From: Flammeovirga pacifica
GTDB lineage: Bacteria; Bacteroidota; Bacteroidia; Cytophagales; Flammeovirgaceae
NCBI RefSeq assembly: GCF_000807855.2
Contig: NZ_JRYR02000002.1
Location: 1,577,845 to 1,641,844 of the forward strand
Reading direction: 5' to 3'
Length of the DNA stretch: 64,000 nt
The notes beneath the pieces are model-generated. The model did no database searches and had not been told where the DNA came from. It saw only the letters and a list, made by a program, of their open reading frames with translations. Both the position numbers and the translations under genes were made by a program. Shown piece after piece: positions 44,103 to 53,768 of the stretch (the first letter of the stretch is position 1; each line of letters begins with the position of its first letter).

Positions 44103-46691
44103 ATGAAAAATACTTATATAATATTATTGTCAGTAATACTCTTTTGGGGATGTCAATCGACTTCTTCTAAAGTAGAACGTACGTCTGACTTCAATTTTGA
44201 TTGGCAGTTCGCTCTTTTGGATATCAATCAAAAAGAATCATCTCTAGATGATGTGACTAAAGACGAGTGGAAAAATGTAAGATTACCTCACGATTGGGTA
44301 ATCGGAAATGATTATGATTCTGCAAATGCTGAGTTTGCTCCTGCAACCGGATATATTTATGGTGGAGGAATAGGCTGGTACAAAAAGACATTTAACCTAG
44401 ATATTACCAAAAATCAAAAAGCATTTATTTTGTTTGATGGGGTATACAATCAATCTACAGTATATCTTAACGGACAAGAATTAGGGTTTCACCCTTATGG
44501 CTATTCGCCATTTTATTACGACTTAACTCCCTATTTAAAAAACGGAAAAGAAAATACACTAGCAGTAAAAGTAGACCATTCTAACTTTGCAGATAGTAGA
44601 TGGTATACAGGTGCAGGTATTTACAGAAATGTAGAATTAGTTGTAACAGATAAATTACATATTCCTGTTTGGGGATCTTTTATTACAACTCCAGAAGTTT
44701 CTGAAGAAAAAGCTGTTGTAAGTATAATTACGGATATTAATAATAGTTATACGATAAATAAAAAAGCAATTATAAAAACTGAACTTTATACACAATCAGG
44801 AAAATTAGTGGCTGAAGTTTCAGAAGAGAAATTGATTAAAGCTGGTGAGTCTATTACGGTAGCTCAAGAGGCAACAATCGAAAAACCTGAGTTATGGGGA
44901 GTGGACAACCCCAATCTCTACTTAGCAAAGACTAAGATTCTAGTTGATAATGGACAGATCGATGAACTAACAAACAACTTTGGTGTAAGAAGCATTAAAT
45001 TTGATGCAGACTCCGGATTTTTCTTGAATGGACAAAACATGAAAATTAAAGGAGTCTGCTTGCACCATGACGGTGGTTTAGTAGGTACGGCTGTTCCTAA
45101 AGACGTTTGGAGAAGAAGACTACAAGTACTAAAAGATGGTGGTTGTAATGCAATAAGAATTGCACACAACCCAGGTTCTGATGAATTTTTGGATTTATGT
45201 GATGAAATGGGATTCTTGGTTCAAGATGAATTCTTTGATGAGTGGGATAATCCAAAAGACAAAAGATGGAATCAAAATGAACAATCAAAAAATGTAGAAA
45301 CAGAAGGATACGCTTCAAAGTACTTTTTGGATTATGCTGAAAGTGATTTGAAAGCAGTAATGCTTGCACACAGAAATCACCCATCAATCTTCCAATGGAG
45401 TATTGGTAATGAGATTGAGTGGACGTACCCTAGAATTTCTCAAGCAACAGGCTTTTTCAATAATATGAATTGGAATGGTAATTACTTCTGGTCAAAATCT
45501 CCTTATTCAATAGAAAAAATTAGATCAGAATTAAAAAGATTACCAAAGAGAAAGAATGATATTGGATCGACTGCATCTAAATTGGCGAAATGGACTAAAG
45601 AACTAGATACTACCCGCCCTGTTACTGCAAACTGTATTTTACCCTCTGCTTCACATGAAACAGACTATGGTAAGTCTCTTGATATTGTGGGCTACAGTTA
45701 CAGAAGAGTGCTCTACGATTATGGTCATAAAAATTATCCTGATAAGGTAATTATGGGAACAGAAAACCTTGCTCAATACCATGAGTGGAAGGCTATCATG
45801 GACAGACCTTTTATCGCAGGTACTTTCTTCTGGACAGGTATTAACTATTTAGGAGAAATTAGAGCACCATGGCCTAACAAAGGTAATGACGCTGGTATGA
45901 TAGATTTTGCAGGTTTCCCTAAACCATCTTATCAAATGATGAAAACGTTGTGGACAGATAAACCTCACACTTTCATCGCCACTCAGACACTTTCAAAATC
46001 GATTAATAAAATTGATAAGAAGTCGGGTAAAATGGTAGCTAAAAATCCTAAAGCGTGGGAAACAGCACTTTGGGAATGGCACGATGTAAATAATCACTGG
46101 AACTACAATGAAGGTGAAGTAGTTAGTGTTGAATTATACTCTAACTGTGACGAAATCGAACTTTTCCTTAACGAAAAAAGCTTAGGAAAAAGAACTTTAG
46201 CAGAATTTGATGATCACATTTACAAGTGGGCAGTACCTTTTGAAAAAGGTGTTTTATCTGCCATTGGTAAAAAAGATGGGAAGACTACTGAGACTAAATT
46301 AATTACTGCAGGTAAGCCCGTAGCAGTAAAATTAGAAATAGATAGAAAAGTACTTTCAAACAATCAATACGACGTTGCTCATGTTGTTGCTCAACTTGTA
46401 GACGCTCAAGGCAATCCAGTAACAAATGTTGAAAGAGTGATCAATTTTGAAATTCCTGAATATTTAAGAGACTTAGGAGTGGATAATGGGGCTAATACTA
46501 ATATTCAAAATCATACTTTACGTAAGATAGAAACGGATAATGGTAGAGCATTATTGGTCTTGCAATCAACTCAACAAGCTGGAGAGGTAGAAGTAAAAGC
46601 AACCGTTGATGGATTATCTTCTGATAGAATTTTACTTTCTATCGGAGAAGATAATGACAAGAAGGACGACATAGTAGCAGAATTGAACTAA
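44103..46691 (+). CDS. GH2 beta-galactosidase-like lipoprotein
   Basis: 862 aa with lipobox LFWGC (Cys17), hence membrane-anchored, probably periplasmic. GH2 domains in order: sugar-binding jelly roll (about 35-200, VRLPHDWVIGNDYDS), Ig-like (200-310), TIM barrel (about 310-620), then a DUF4982-like and a further Ig-like domain. Acid/base is E437 (WSIGNEIEW) and nucleophile E554 (VIMGTENLAQY). In agar loci GH2 enzymes remove non-reducing D-galactose (or its 6-O-methyl form) from oligosaccharides, exposing AHG for GH117. The MDR gene follows after only 21 nt, so both are co-translated in one operon. Confidence 0.9.
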   Translation: MKNTYIILLSVILFWGCQSTSSKVERTSDFNFDWQFALLDINQKESSLDDVTKDEWKNVRLPHDWVIGNDYDSANAEFAPATGYIYGGGIGWYKKTFNLDITKNQKAFILFDGVYNQSTVYLNGQELGFHPYGYSPFYYDLTPYLKNGKENTLAVKVDHSNFADSRWYTGAGIYRNVELVVTDKLHIPVWGSFITTPEVSEEKAVVSIITDINNSYTINKKAIIKTELYTQSGKLVAEVSEEKLIKAGESITVAQEATIEKPELWGVDNPNLYLAKTKILVDNGQIDELTNNFGVRSIKFDADSGFFLNGQNMKIKGVCLHHDGGLVGTAVPKDVWRRRLQVLKDGGCNAIRIAHNPGSDEFLDLCDEMGFLVQDEFFDEWDNPKDKRWNQNEQSKNVETEGYASKYFLDYAESDLKAVMLAHRNHPSIFQWSIGNEIEWTYPRISQATGFFNNMNWNGNYFWSKSPYSIEKIRSELKRLPKRKNDIGSTASKLAKWTKELDTTRPVTANCILPSASHETDYGKSLDIVGYSYRRVLYDYGHKNYPDKVIMGTENLAQYHEWKAIMDRPFIAGTFFWTGINYLGEIRAPWPNKGNDAGMIDFAGFPKPSYQMMKTLWTDKPHTFIATQTLSKSINKIDKKSGKMVAKNPKAWETALWEWHDVNNHWNYNEGEVVSVELYSNCDEIELFLNEKSLGKRTLAEFDDHIYKWAVPFEKGVLSAIGKKDGKTTETKLITAGKPVAVKLEIDRKVLSNNQYDVAHVVAQLVDAQGNPVTNVERVINFEIPEYLRDLGVDNGANTNIQNHTLRKIETDNGRALLVLQSTQQAGEVEVKATVDGLSSDRILLSIGEDNDKKDDIVAELN

Positions 46692-46712
46692 ACAATATAA
46701 ATACATAAAGAG

Positions 46713-47735
46713 ATGAAAGCAGCATTTTATGAATCAAAAGGGAAAATTAGTGTAGGTGAAGGTAAATCTATCGCTCCCGGTAAAGGTGAAGTACGTTTAG
46801 ATGTAGCTTATTGTGGAGTATGTGGTACAGATGTACATATTTTCCATGGTGTAATGGATCAAAGAGTAAGTCCTCCACAAACGGTTGGACATGAGGCTTC
46901 TGCTGTTGTTGCCGAAGTTGGCGAAGGTGTTACTAATGTAAAAGTTGGAGACAAAGTAGCCGTTAGACCATTACATTTCGGTGACGAACACCCATTTGAT
47001 AAAGGATTTAAGCATGTTGGTAAAAACTTAAAGTTTATTGGCATTGATTCAAGTGGAGCATTCCAAAATTCTTGGACTGTACCTTCATACACTCTTCATA
47101 AATTACCTGAGCAATTAAGCTTAATGCACGGTGCTTTTATTGAGCCTCTAGCGGTTGCTTGTCATGATGTTAAAATCGGTCGTGTACAAAAAGGTGAAAA
47201 TTGTTTAGTTATCGGTGGTGGTCCAATCGGAACGCTTATCGGTTATGTTTTAAAAGAGAAAGGCGCAAATGTATTTATTTCTGAAGTAAATGAAACACGT
47301 CTTAAGATGTTAAACGAGTTGGGTTTCACTACAATTAACCCAGCAAAAGAAAAATTGAACGATCGTATTTCTGAGTTGACTAACGAAAAAATGATTGATT
47401 GTGCTTTTGAGGTGTCAGGTTCGGCTCCAGGTGTACAAACAATGACTGAGGTAGTGAATGTAAGAGGTAGAATTGTAATGGTAGCTATCCACGGTGGAGA
47501 GCAAAAGAAAGTGGATTTATTCAAATTCTTCTGGTCAGAAATCGAATTATTAGGTGCAAGATTGTATGAAGAAGGTGATTACGATGAGGCCATTAGAATT
47601 GCAGATTCTGGTTTCATTCCTTTTGAACAATTAATCACTAAAGTGGATGATTTAGATAACATCCAAAACGTATTTGATGAAATCGATAAGAATCCTGAAG
47701 GGATGAAGTATTTGATCAAATGTAACGACAACTAG
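46713..47735 (+). CDS. Zinc-type MDR dehydrogenase, probable L-KDGal 5-dehydrogenase
   Basis: 340 aa medium-chain dehydrogenase. Catalytic zinc ligands are seen in CGVCGTD (34-40), GHE (59-61) and EPLAVACH. The Rossmann motif GGGPIG is followed by FISEVNETR, where the acidic Glu favours NAD. The four-cysteine structural-zinc loop is missing, replaced by RPLHFGDEHPFDKGFKHVG. Of the two known AHG routes, one oxidises 2-keto-3-deoxy-L-galactonate at C5 with an MDR enzyme and then reduces the diketo product with an SDR; the neighbouring SDR, ALDH and enolase-type genes match that set. Function is thus from context plus family. Another polyol or sugar-acid dehydrogenase activity remains possible. 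Confidence 0.75.
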   Translation: MKAAFYESKGKISVGEGKSIAPGKGEVRLDVAYCGVCGTDVHIFHGVMDQRVSPPQTVGHEASAVVAEVGEGVTNVKVGDKVAVRPLHFGDEHPFDKGFKHVGKNLKFIGIDSSGAFQNSWTVPSYTLHKLPEQLSLMHGAFIEPLAVACHDVKIGRVQKGENCLVIGGGPIGTLIGYVLKEKGANVFISEVNETRLKMLNELGFTTINPAKEKLNDRISELTNEKMIDCAFEVSGSAPGVQTMTEVVNVRGRIVMVAIHGGEQKKVDLFKFFWSEIELLGARLYEEGDYDEAIRIADSGFIPFEQLITKVDDLDNIQNVFDEIDKNPEGMKYLIKCNDN

Positions 47736-47742
47736 AAATAAC

Positions 47743-47786
47743 ATTTGATAGTTTGATAAGCGATAATCAAAAATAGACTATCAAAT
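47743..47786 (+). promoter_or_regulatory. Intercistronic hairpin, MDR to SDR
   Basis: ATTTGATAGT pairs with ACTATCAAAT (10 bp). Inside it, TTTGAT and ATCAAA form a second stem. It starts 7 bases after the MDR stop codon and has no T-run. Confidence 0.6.
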
Positions 47787-47900
47787 AAGTAATATAAACA
47801 TTAAAGATAATTGATTGATAGGGTTGATGGTAAGGGATATAGAAATCGCGAAACCTTCCTAAATCATCAATCCTTTTCAGTCCAACAAACAACAAACGAT

Positions 47901-48671
47901 ATGAGTATCCTAAACAATTTCCAATTAGAAGGTAAAGTAGCTTTAGTTACAGGATGTAAAAGAGGTATTGGTAAAGCAATGGCAATTGGTCTAGCAGAAG
48001 CTGGAGCTGATGTTATTGGTGTTTCTGCTTCTCTAGAATTAGAAGGAAGTGAGGTAGAAAAAGAAGTAAAAGCTAGAGGAAAAAACTTCTCTGCTTACCA
48101 ATGTGACTTTTCTGATCGTAAGTCTTTATATGACTTCATCATGACTGTAAAAGCAAATCACCCTCAAATTGATATCTTGGTAAACAATGCAGGTACTATT
48201 TTACGTAGCCCAGCAGCGGAACACCCAGACGAAATGTGGGACAAAGTGGTGGAAGTAAACCAAAATGCTCAATTTATTTTAACGCGTGAAATTGGTAAAG
48301 AAATGGTAGCTAGAGGATACGGTAAAGTTATCTTTACAGCTTCATTATTGACATTCCAAGGCGGTATTACTGTACCAGGTTATGCAGCTTCAAAAGGAGC
48401 AGTTGGTCAGTTAACAATGGCATTTGCTAACGAGTGGGCTTCGAAAGGAGTGAACGTTAACGCTATTGCACCAGGTTATATTTCAACAGATAATACAGAG
48501 GCATTAAGAAATGACCCTGAAAGATCACAATCAATCTTATCAAGAATTCCTGCTGGTAGATGGGGTAACCCAGAAGACTTTGCCGGACCGGTTGTGTTCT
48601 TAGCATCTCCTGCAGCTGCTTATATGCATGGTAGTATCATGCTTGTAGACGGCGGATGGATGGGTAGATAA
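47901..48671 (+). CDS. SDR oxidoreductase, probable diketo-deoxygalactonate reductase (KduD-like)
   Basis: 256 aa from the start at 47901 (MSILNNFQLEGK); the longer frame beginning at 47811 has no homology-like content. Classical short-chain dehydrogenase: cofactor loop TGCKRGIG, NNAG, catalytic S148, Y161 and K165 (YAASK), and the KduD-like end IMLVDGGWMGR. KduD-type enzymes interconvert 2,5-diketo-3-deoxy-gluconate and 2-keto-3-deoxy-gluconate. In the AHG route this would reduce 2,5-diketo-3-deoxy-L-galactonate to D-KDG after the MDR step. It lies between MDR and ALDH genes, each junction with a hairpin. Confidence 0.8.
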   Translation: MSILNNFQLEGKVALVTGCKRGIGKAMAIGLAEAGADVIGVSASLELEGSEVEKEVKARGKNFSAYQCDFSDRKSLYDFIMTVKANHPQIDILVNNAGTILRSPAAEHPDEMWDKVVEVNQNAQFILTREIGKEMVARGYGKVIFTASLLTFQGGITVPGYAASKGAVGQLTMAFANEWASKGVNVNAIAPGYISTDNTEALRNDPERSQSILSRIPAGRWGNPEDFAGPVVFLASPAAAYMHGSIMLVDGGWMGR

Positions 48672-48701
48672 AAATCTGAATATATATAATTTGAATGATG
48701 G

Positions 48702-48752
48702 AAAAGGGGGCTGTCCGATATCAATTTCATCAATTACAGTCCTCCTTTTTTT
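48702..48752 (+). terminator. Intra-operon terminator, SDR to ALDH
   Basis: AAAAGGGGGCTGT pairs with ACAGTCCTCCTTTT (13 bp with one G-U and one bulged A) around a 21-base loop, followed by a T-run. This looks like a real, possibly leaky, terminator inside the AHG gene run. Confidence 0.7.
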
Positions 48753-48833
48753 AATTAAATTTTTAAAAGATAATATCTCAGAGAATAGTAGATGTATTTC
48801 GAGTATTCTCTAACCTTAAAAACGAAAATAACT

Positions 48834-50300
48834 ATGTCAGAAACATTAGCAGCAGCAGAAGTTAAAAATTATGATCTGTTTATCGGTGGTCAATGGGTAA
48901 AAGCAACATCAGGTGAAACAGAAAATGTAATTAGTCCAATTAATGAGGACGTTGTAGGTGTGGTACAAATGGGTACTGAACACGAAGCAGAATTAGCATT
49001 ACAAGCAGCAGAAAAAGCACAAAAAGAATGGAAGAAATTGCCTTCTATAGAACGTGCTAACTTAATGCGTAAATTTGCAGCAGAAATAAGAGCTAACAAA
49101 CCATATTTATCTAATTTATTATCTCGTGAGCAAGGTAAATTAATCTCTGTTGCTGAAATGGAAGTGGAGGTAACAGCTACATTTATCGAATATGCTTGTG
49201 ATGGTGCTAGAAGCATTGAAGGTGATATTATGCCTTCAAGCAATCCTAAAGAGCAAATTTGGATTCAAAAAATACCAAGAGGAGTAATCGTAGCTATTAC
49301 AGCATGGAACTTCCCATTGGCATTAGCTGGTAGGAAAATTGGTCCAGCATTAGTAGCCGGAAACGCAATTGTTGTAAAACCAACTCAAGAAACACCTTTA
49401 GCTACATTAGAGCTAGGTTTTATTGCAGAAAAAGTAGGTATTCCAGCAGGTCTTATCAACATTGTTACTGGTAAAGGTAGAGTTTTAGGTAACGCTTTAG
49501 TGGCTAACCCTATCACTAAAATGGTAACAATGACGGGATCAACTCCTGCAGGCCAACAAATTTTTAAAACAGCCTCAGAACATTTGGCTCACGTACAATT
49601 AGAATTAGGTGGTAAAGCACCTTCTATCGTGTTCCCAGATGCAGATATAGATCTAGCAGTAGAAGCTTGTTTCCACTCTCGTTTCGACAATTGTGGTCAA
49701 GTTTGTACTTGTAACGAAAGAATGTATGTTCACGAAGCTATCTATGATGTATTCATGGAGCGTTTCATGGAAAAAGTAAAAGCAATTAAAGTAGGTAATC
49801 CATTAGATACTTCTGTAACAATGGGACCTAAAGTAAATGCTTCTGAAATCAAAAACATGGAGCATTTAGTAGCTAAATCTATTGAAGAAGGTGCTACAAT
49901 TGCTACAGGTGGTAAAAAGCCTGCTGGAGCTGAGTTCCAAAAAGGTTTCTGGTTTGAGCCAACAGTAATTACTGATGTTACTCAAGATATGACAATTGTT
50001 CATGAAGAGTCGTTTGGTCCAATCCTTCCTGTATTGAAGTTTAAAGAGTATGATGAAGTAGTTGAAAATGCGAATGACTGTGAGTTTGGCCTTGCAGCTA
50101 TGGTATTTACAAGAGACATCAATACTATTATGAGCTTAAACGATGATCTTGAATTTGGAGAGATCTACGTAAACAGAGGTCATGGTGAGCAACACCAAGG
50201 TTTCCACAACGGTTATAAACTAAGTGGTACTGGTGGAGAAGACGGTAAATACGGCTTCGAACAATACATGGATAAGAAGACATTCTACGTGAAATACTAA
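48834..50300 (+). CDS. Aldehyde dehydrogenase, probable 3,6-anhydro-L-galactose dehydrogenase
   Basis: 488 aa from ATG 48834 (MSETLAAAEVKNYDLFIGGQW). ALDH superfamily with ITAWNFPLALAGRKIGPAL, MTGSTPAGQQIF, general base E257 (LELGGKAPS) and nucleophile C291 (GQVCTCNERMYVHE). Overall closest in feel to lactaldehyde dehydrogenase (AldA)-type enzymes. In agar degraders an ALDH of this kind oxidises AHG to 3,6-anhydro-L-galactonate, and the next gene encodes the expected cycloisomerase. The end of the gene is 83 nt from that gene. Substrate assignment is from context. Confidence 0.85.
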   Translation: MSETLAAAEVKNYDLFIGGQWVKATSGETENVISPINEDVVGVVQMGTEHEAELALQAAEKAQKEWKKLPSIERANLMRKFAAEIRANKPYLSNLLSREQGKLISVAEMEVEVTATFIEYACDGARSIEGDIMPSSNPKEQIWIQKIPRGVIVAITAWNFPLALAGRKIGPALVAGNAIVVKPTQETPLATLELGFIAEKVGIPAGLINIVTGKGRVLGNALVANPITKMVTMTGSTPAGQQIFKTASEHLAHVQLELGGKAPSIVFPDADIDLAVEACFHSRFDNCGQVCTCNERMYVHEAIYDVFMERFMEKVKAIKVGNPLDTSVTMGPKVNASEIKNMEHLVAKSIEEGATIATGGKKPAGAEFQKGFWFEPTVITDVTQDMTIVHEESFGPILPVLKFKEYDEVVENANDCEFGLAAMVFTRDINTIMSLNDDLEFGEIYVNRGHGEQHQGFHNGYKLSGTGGEDGKYGFEQYMDKKTFYVKY

Positions 50301-50311
50301 TCAAATAATAA

Positions 50312-50359
50312 GTAATAGATAATAAGGAATATAATAGCGTATTACTTATTATCTATTAC
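50312..50359 (+). promoter_or_regulatory. Intercistronic AT-only hairpin, ALDH to cycloisomerase
   Basis: GTAATAGATAATAAG (50312-50326) pairs perfectly with CTTATTATCTATTAC (50345-50359). The right arm continues as a degenerate direct repeat of CTATTAC/TTATTACTT up to 50375, ten bases before the next start codon. Confidence 0.6.
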
Positions 50360-50383
50360 CTATTACTTATTACTTAAAAAAGG

Positions 50384-51493
50384 ATGAGTACAGCAATTAA
50401 AGATATAAAAACAAAGTTATTCGAAGTACCTCTACCAGAGGTATTGTCTGATGCAAAGCATGGAGATCATTACCACTTTGAACTAGTGACAACGACCATA
50501 ACTTTGGAAAATGGTTTTGAAGGTACTGGCTATACTTACACAGGTGGTAAAGGTGGTAAATCTATCAAAGCAATGTTAGATTACGATATGGCTCCTGCAA
50601 TCTTAGGAAAGGATGGAGCAGATATCGATAGCATTTATGATTTTATGGAATGGCATATTCACTACGTAGGTCGTGGTGGTATATCATCTTTTGCTATGTC
50701 TGCAGTTGATATTGCACTTTGGGATATCAAATGTAAAATGGCAGGGCAACCTTTATGGAAGTTGGCTGGCGGACATGATAAAACATGTAAAGCCTATTGT
50801 GGAGGTATCGATTTGATGTTCCCAATTGAGAAGCTTTTAAACAATATGCAATCGTATATGGATAAAGGTTTTAATGCAGTGAAAATCAAAATTGGTAGAG
50901 AAAATCTTGATGAAGATATTGAAAGAATCAAAGCTGTAAGAGAGTATATCGGAGATGATGTCACTTTTATGGTGGATGCTAATTATTCGATGTCAATTGA
51001 GAAAGCGATTGAATGTGCAGAAAGATTCAAACCTTATAATATTACTTGGTTTGAAGAACCTATTATTCCAGATAATTATAAAGGTTATGCCGAAATCACT
51101 GAAAAAACAGGAGTGCCTTTAGCAATGGGTGAAAACCTACATACAATTCATGAATTTGAATATGCTATGGAGCAATCAAAATTATCTTTTGTTCAGCCAG
51201 ACGCATCAAATTGCGGGGGTGTGACAGGGTGGTTAAGAGCTGCAAAATTAGCAAAAGAAAATAATATTCCAGTATGTTCTCATGGTATGCAAGAACTTCA
51301 TGTAAGCTTGGTATCATCACAAGAGAATGCAGGTTGGTTAGAAGTACATAGTTTCCCTATTGATGAGTATACTACTCGTCCACTAGTTGTAGAAAACTAT
51401 AGAGCAGTTGCTTCTGATGAACCGGGTACAGGAGTTGTTTTCGATTGGGAGAAATTAGCTCCTTTTGAGGTAAAACCTCAGGAGTATGCTTAA
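50384..51493 (+). CDS. Enolase-superfamily enzyme, probable 3,6-anhydro-L-galactonate cycloisomerase
   Basis: 369 aa mandelate racemase/muconate lactonising-type protein. Catalytic Lys pair in VKIKIG (K167, K169); metal ligands D198 (MVDANYSM), E224 (WFEEPI) and E250 (AMGENLH); H300 in CSHGMQELH. In agar catabolism the cycloisomerase opens the 3,6-anhydro ring of the acid to give 2-keto-3-deoxy-L-galactonate. The ALDH gene just upstream would supply its substrate and the MDR and SDR genes use its product. Other sugar-acid dehydratase functions of the superfamily are the main alternative, but the gene set argues for the AHG role. Confidence 0.85.
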   Translation: MSTAIKDIKTKLFEVPLPEVLSDAKHGDHYHFELVTTTITLENGFEGTGYTYTGGKGGKSIKAMLDYDMAPAILGKDGADIDSIYDFMEWHIHYVGRGGISSFAMSAVDIALWDIKCKMAGQPLWKLAGGHDKTCKAYCGGIDLMFPIEKLLNNMQSYMDKGFNAVKIKIGRENLDEDIERIKAVREYIGDDVTFMVDANYSMSIEKAIECAERFKPYNITWFEEPIIPDNYKGYAEITEKTGVPLAMGENLHTIHEFEYAMEQSKLSFVQPDASNCGGVTGWLRAAKLAKENNIPVCSHGMQELHVSLVSSQENAGWLEVHSFPIDEYTTRPLVVENYRAVASDEPGTGVVFDWEKLAPFEVKPQEYA

Positions 51494-51579
51494 GCGTAGG
51501 GAAGTTATTTATAGTTGAAAACATATTTTATTTTTTAATAATTTTATGTATTTCAAAATAAAATACTTACATGTTTCCT

Positions 51580-51614
51580 CTGAGTTTGATGGGTTTTTCT
51601 TTCATCAAACTCAG
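51580..51614 (+). promoter_or_regulatory. Intercistronic hairpin, cycloisomerase to GalM
   Basis: CTGAGTTTGATG pairs perfectly with CATCAAACTCAG, 11-base loop, followed by CTTTATATTTTTT. It may be a weak terminator. Confidence 0.65.
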
Positions 51615-51664
51615 CTTTATATTTTTTGAGATGAATTATTACTGGCTAGAACAATACATAGATT

Positions 51665-52705
51665 ATGATCAAACAACAATTATTTGGAGTACATGAAGGA
51701 AATGAAGTACACCAGTATCAATTAGAAAACAAAAATGGCATGAATGTCAAAATAATGACATTAGGTGCTACTATTACATCTTTAAAAGTACCAAATAATA
51801 AAGGTGGGCTTACGCAAGTCGCTTGTGGTTTTGATCAATTAGAAGGGTATTTTTCTGATGCTTACAAAGCCAATGCACCCTATTTTGGTTGTACAGTTGG
51901 TCGATTTGCTTCAAGAATAAAAGATGGAAAATTTGCGGTTGATGGAGTAGAATATACATTAGCTACAAATGATGGTTCTAATCATTTACATGGAGGAATA
52001 AAGGGTTTAGATAAGCAACTTTGGTCATGTGTTAACGAGTTAAGTAGTGAAGTTGCAGATAGTGTTACTTTCCAAAGAAAAAGTGCTGACATGGAAGAAG
52101 GGTTTCCAGGAAATGTAACTATTGAAGTAACGTTTACTTTATCTCAAGAGAATAATTTAGAGATTTCTTATCATGCAACAACAGATAAGACAACACCAAT
52201 ATCTTTAACAAATCATACCTATTTCAATTTATCAGGTTTTAAAGAAACAGTAGGAGGACATACTGCTAAAATACTAGCAGATAAGTTTTTAAAAGCAGAT
52301 CCAACAAATGTACCGGTAGGAGAAATTGAAGAAGTGGGAGGTACAATATTAGATTTAAAAGGAGGGAAAAAGTTAGCAGATGTATTCGATGTATTAGAAA
52401 CAGGCTGTGAACACTACTTTTTATTTGATGAAAAAGATACATTAAGAAATGTAGCTTCTTTTGCAAATGAAGCTACAGGCATCTCTTTAGAGATTGCAAC
52501 TACAGAACCGGGTATGTTATTCTATACAGGGTATTTTACTTCGGATGAACTAAAAAGAGAAAATGGCGACCAATTTGGAAGATACAAGGCATTCTGTTGT
52601 GAGACACATAGATATCCAAATGGTCCTAATATCGAAGGGGCTCCTAAATCATTGACAACACCACAGGAGCCATACACATCTACTACAGTCTATTCATTTA
52701 AATAA
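51665..52705 (+). CDS. galM: Aldose 1-epimerase (galactose mutarotase)
   Basis: 346 aa, no signal peptide, so cytoplasmic. GalM signatures: GATITSLKVP, FGCTVGRFASRI, NDGSNHLHGGIKGLDKQLW, the catalytic H184 in LTNHTYFNLSG and the catalytic base E313 in FCCETHRYPNGPN. It equilibrates alpha and beta anomers of galactose, so it would feed galactose released by the GH2 enzyme into the Leloir pathway. Only 15 nt separate it from the transporter gene, so the two are coupled. No galactokinase is in the window. Confidence 0.93.
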   Translation: MIKQQLFGVHEGNEVHQYQLENKNGMNVKIMTLGATITSLKVPNNKGGLTQVACGFDQLEGYFSDAYKANAPYFGCTVGRFASRIKDGKFAVDGVEYTLATNDGSNHLHGGIKGLDKQLWSCVNELSSEVADSVTFQRKSADMEEGFPGNVTIEVTFTLSQENNLEISYHATTDKTTPISLTNHTYFNLSGFKETVGGHTAKILADKFLKADPTNVPVGEIEEVGGTILDLKGGKKLADVFDVLETGCEHYFLFDEKDTLRNVASFANEATGISLEIATTEPGMLFYTGYFTSDELKRENGDQFGRYKAFCCETHRYPNGPNIEGAPKSLTTPQEPYTSTTVYSFK

Positions 52706-52720
52706 CAAAACATTAAAGTC

Positions 52721-53731
52721 ATGATTGAAGGAGTTTTATGGTCAATTTTTGCAGGGCTAATGCTAGGTCTTTATGCTTTGCCAGAAAAGTTTACAAAAGA
52801 ATTTGAATTCGAAAATACATGGGGATTATTTTTCGCCATTAATACATTTATCATACCTAACATTGCCGTTTATTTCTTAGTAGATAATTTCGGTGAGATT
52901 ATATCATCTATTCCTACAAAAATTATGGTAGGTATGGCAATAGCTTCTTTCCTTTGGGGTATAGGAGTGATGATGTGGGGTAAAGCCATTAACTATATTG
53001 GTTTATCATTAGGATTCTCTCTTTTCATTGGTACAATTATTCTAATTGGTTCACTTATTCCATTTATGATTGATGGAATTCCTGAATTTCAAGTTTTTGC
53101 TACGATCATCTTAGGTATTCTAATTGTATTATTTGGAGTAATGAGTAATGGCCGTGCAGGTCTTCTAAAACAAAAAGAAGATGATAAAGGCGAAGAGGTA
53201 AAGAGTGATAATATGATCACAGGTATTGCCATTGCAGTGGTAGGTGGTCTTTTAGCTACTGGTTTTAATTATGCTAACTCAGTAGGTGCAGGAGTAATTC
53301 ATGAAGCAAGTGTAGCAGCTGGTAACCCAGAATGGGTAAGTGCTATTATTGTCATGTATATTATTTATGTTTTTGGAGGTATTTCTATCGCTTCTTACTT
53401 CTCTTATCAATTAACTAAAAAGAAGTTATGGGGCAATTTTATCACTCCACGTTTCCCAAGAAACACTGTATTAGCTACGTTGATGGGTGTTTTTAACTTC
53501 TCTGCTTCGGCTTTATTTGGTTATGCAGCATTTACTCTTGGGTCTACCGGAGGAACAGTAGGTTACGCTATTTTTAATACCGTATCTGTTGGTGTAGCTA
53601 TCGTAGGTGGTATCATCACCAAAGAATGGATTTCTGCCCCTAAACAGGCAAAAAAATCATTGTATTTAGGATTAGCATGTATGATTATCGGTATTACAGT
53701 AATTGCGTTAGGGAATAGCCTAACAGCATAA
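52721..53731 (+). CDS. RhaT-like sugar transporter (10 TM, DMT superfamily)
   Basis: 336 aa with about ten hydrophobic helices and short loops (LWSIFAGLMLGLYALP, FLWGIGVMMWGKAINYIGLS, GGLLATGFNYANSVG, GVFNFSASALFGYAAF, and a final GLACMIIGITVIALGN). It matches the L-rhamnose/proton symporter type (RhaT) of the drug/metabolite superfamily in its central GxxFNxAxxxG region and tandem repeat. Located in the inner membrane. Because GH117 and GH2 are lipoproteins outside the cytoplasm and the AHG enzymes are soluble, this is a good candidate for importing AHG, galactose or neoagarobiose. It forms a pair with galM. Confidence 0.8.
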   Translation: MIEGVLWSIFAGLMLGLYALPEKFTKEFEFENTWGLFFAINTFIIPNIAVYFLVDNFGEIISSIPTKIMVGMAIASFLWGIGVMMWGKAINYIGLSLGFSLFIGTIILIGSLIPFMIDGIPEFQVFATIILGILIVLFGVMSNGRAGLLKQKEDDKGEEVKSDNMITGIAIAVVGGLLATGFNYANSVGAGVIHEASVAAGNPEWVSAIIVMYIIYVFGGISIASYFSYQLTKKKLWGNFITPRFPRNTVLATLMGVFNFSASALFGYAAFTLGSTGGTVGYAIFNTVSVGVAIVGGIITKEWISAPKQAKKSLYLGLACMIIGITVIALGNSLTA

Positions 53732-53768
53732 TGTAAAACTCGATAGATATTATAATAAATCATTTTAA

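Noticed and set aside
47811..47900. Longer N-terminus for the SDR
   Set aside because: The added 30 residues precede the standard SDR start and lack any family feature; ATG at 47901 gives normal length.
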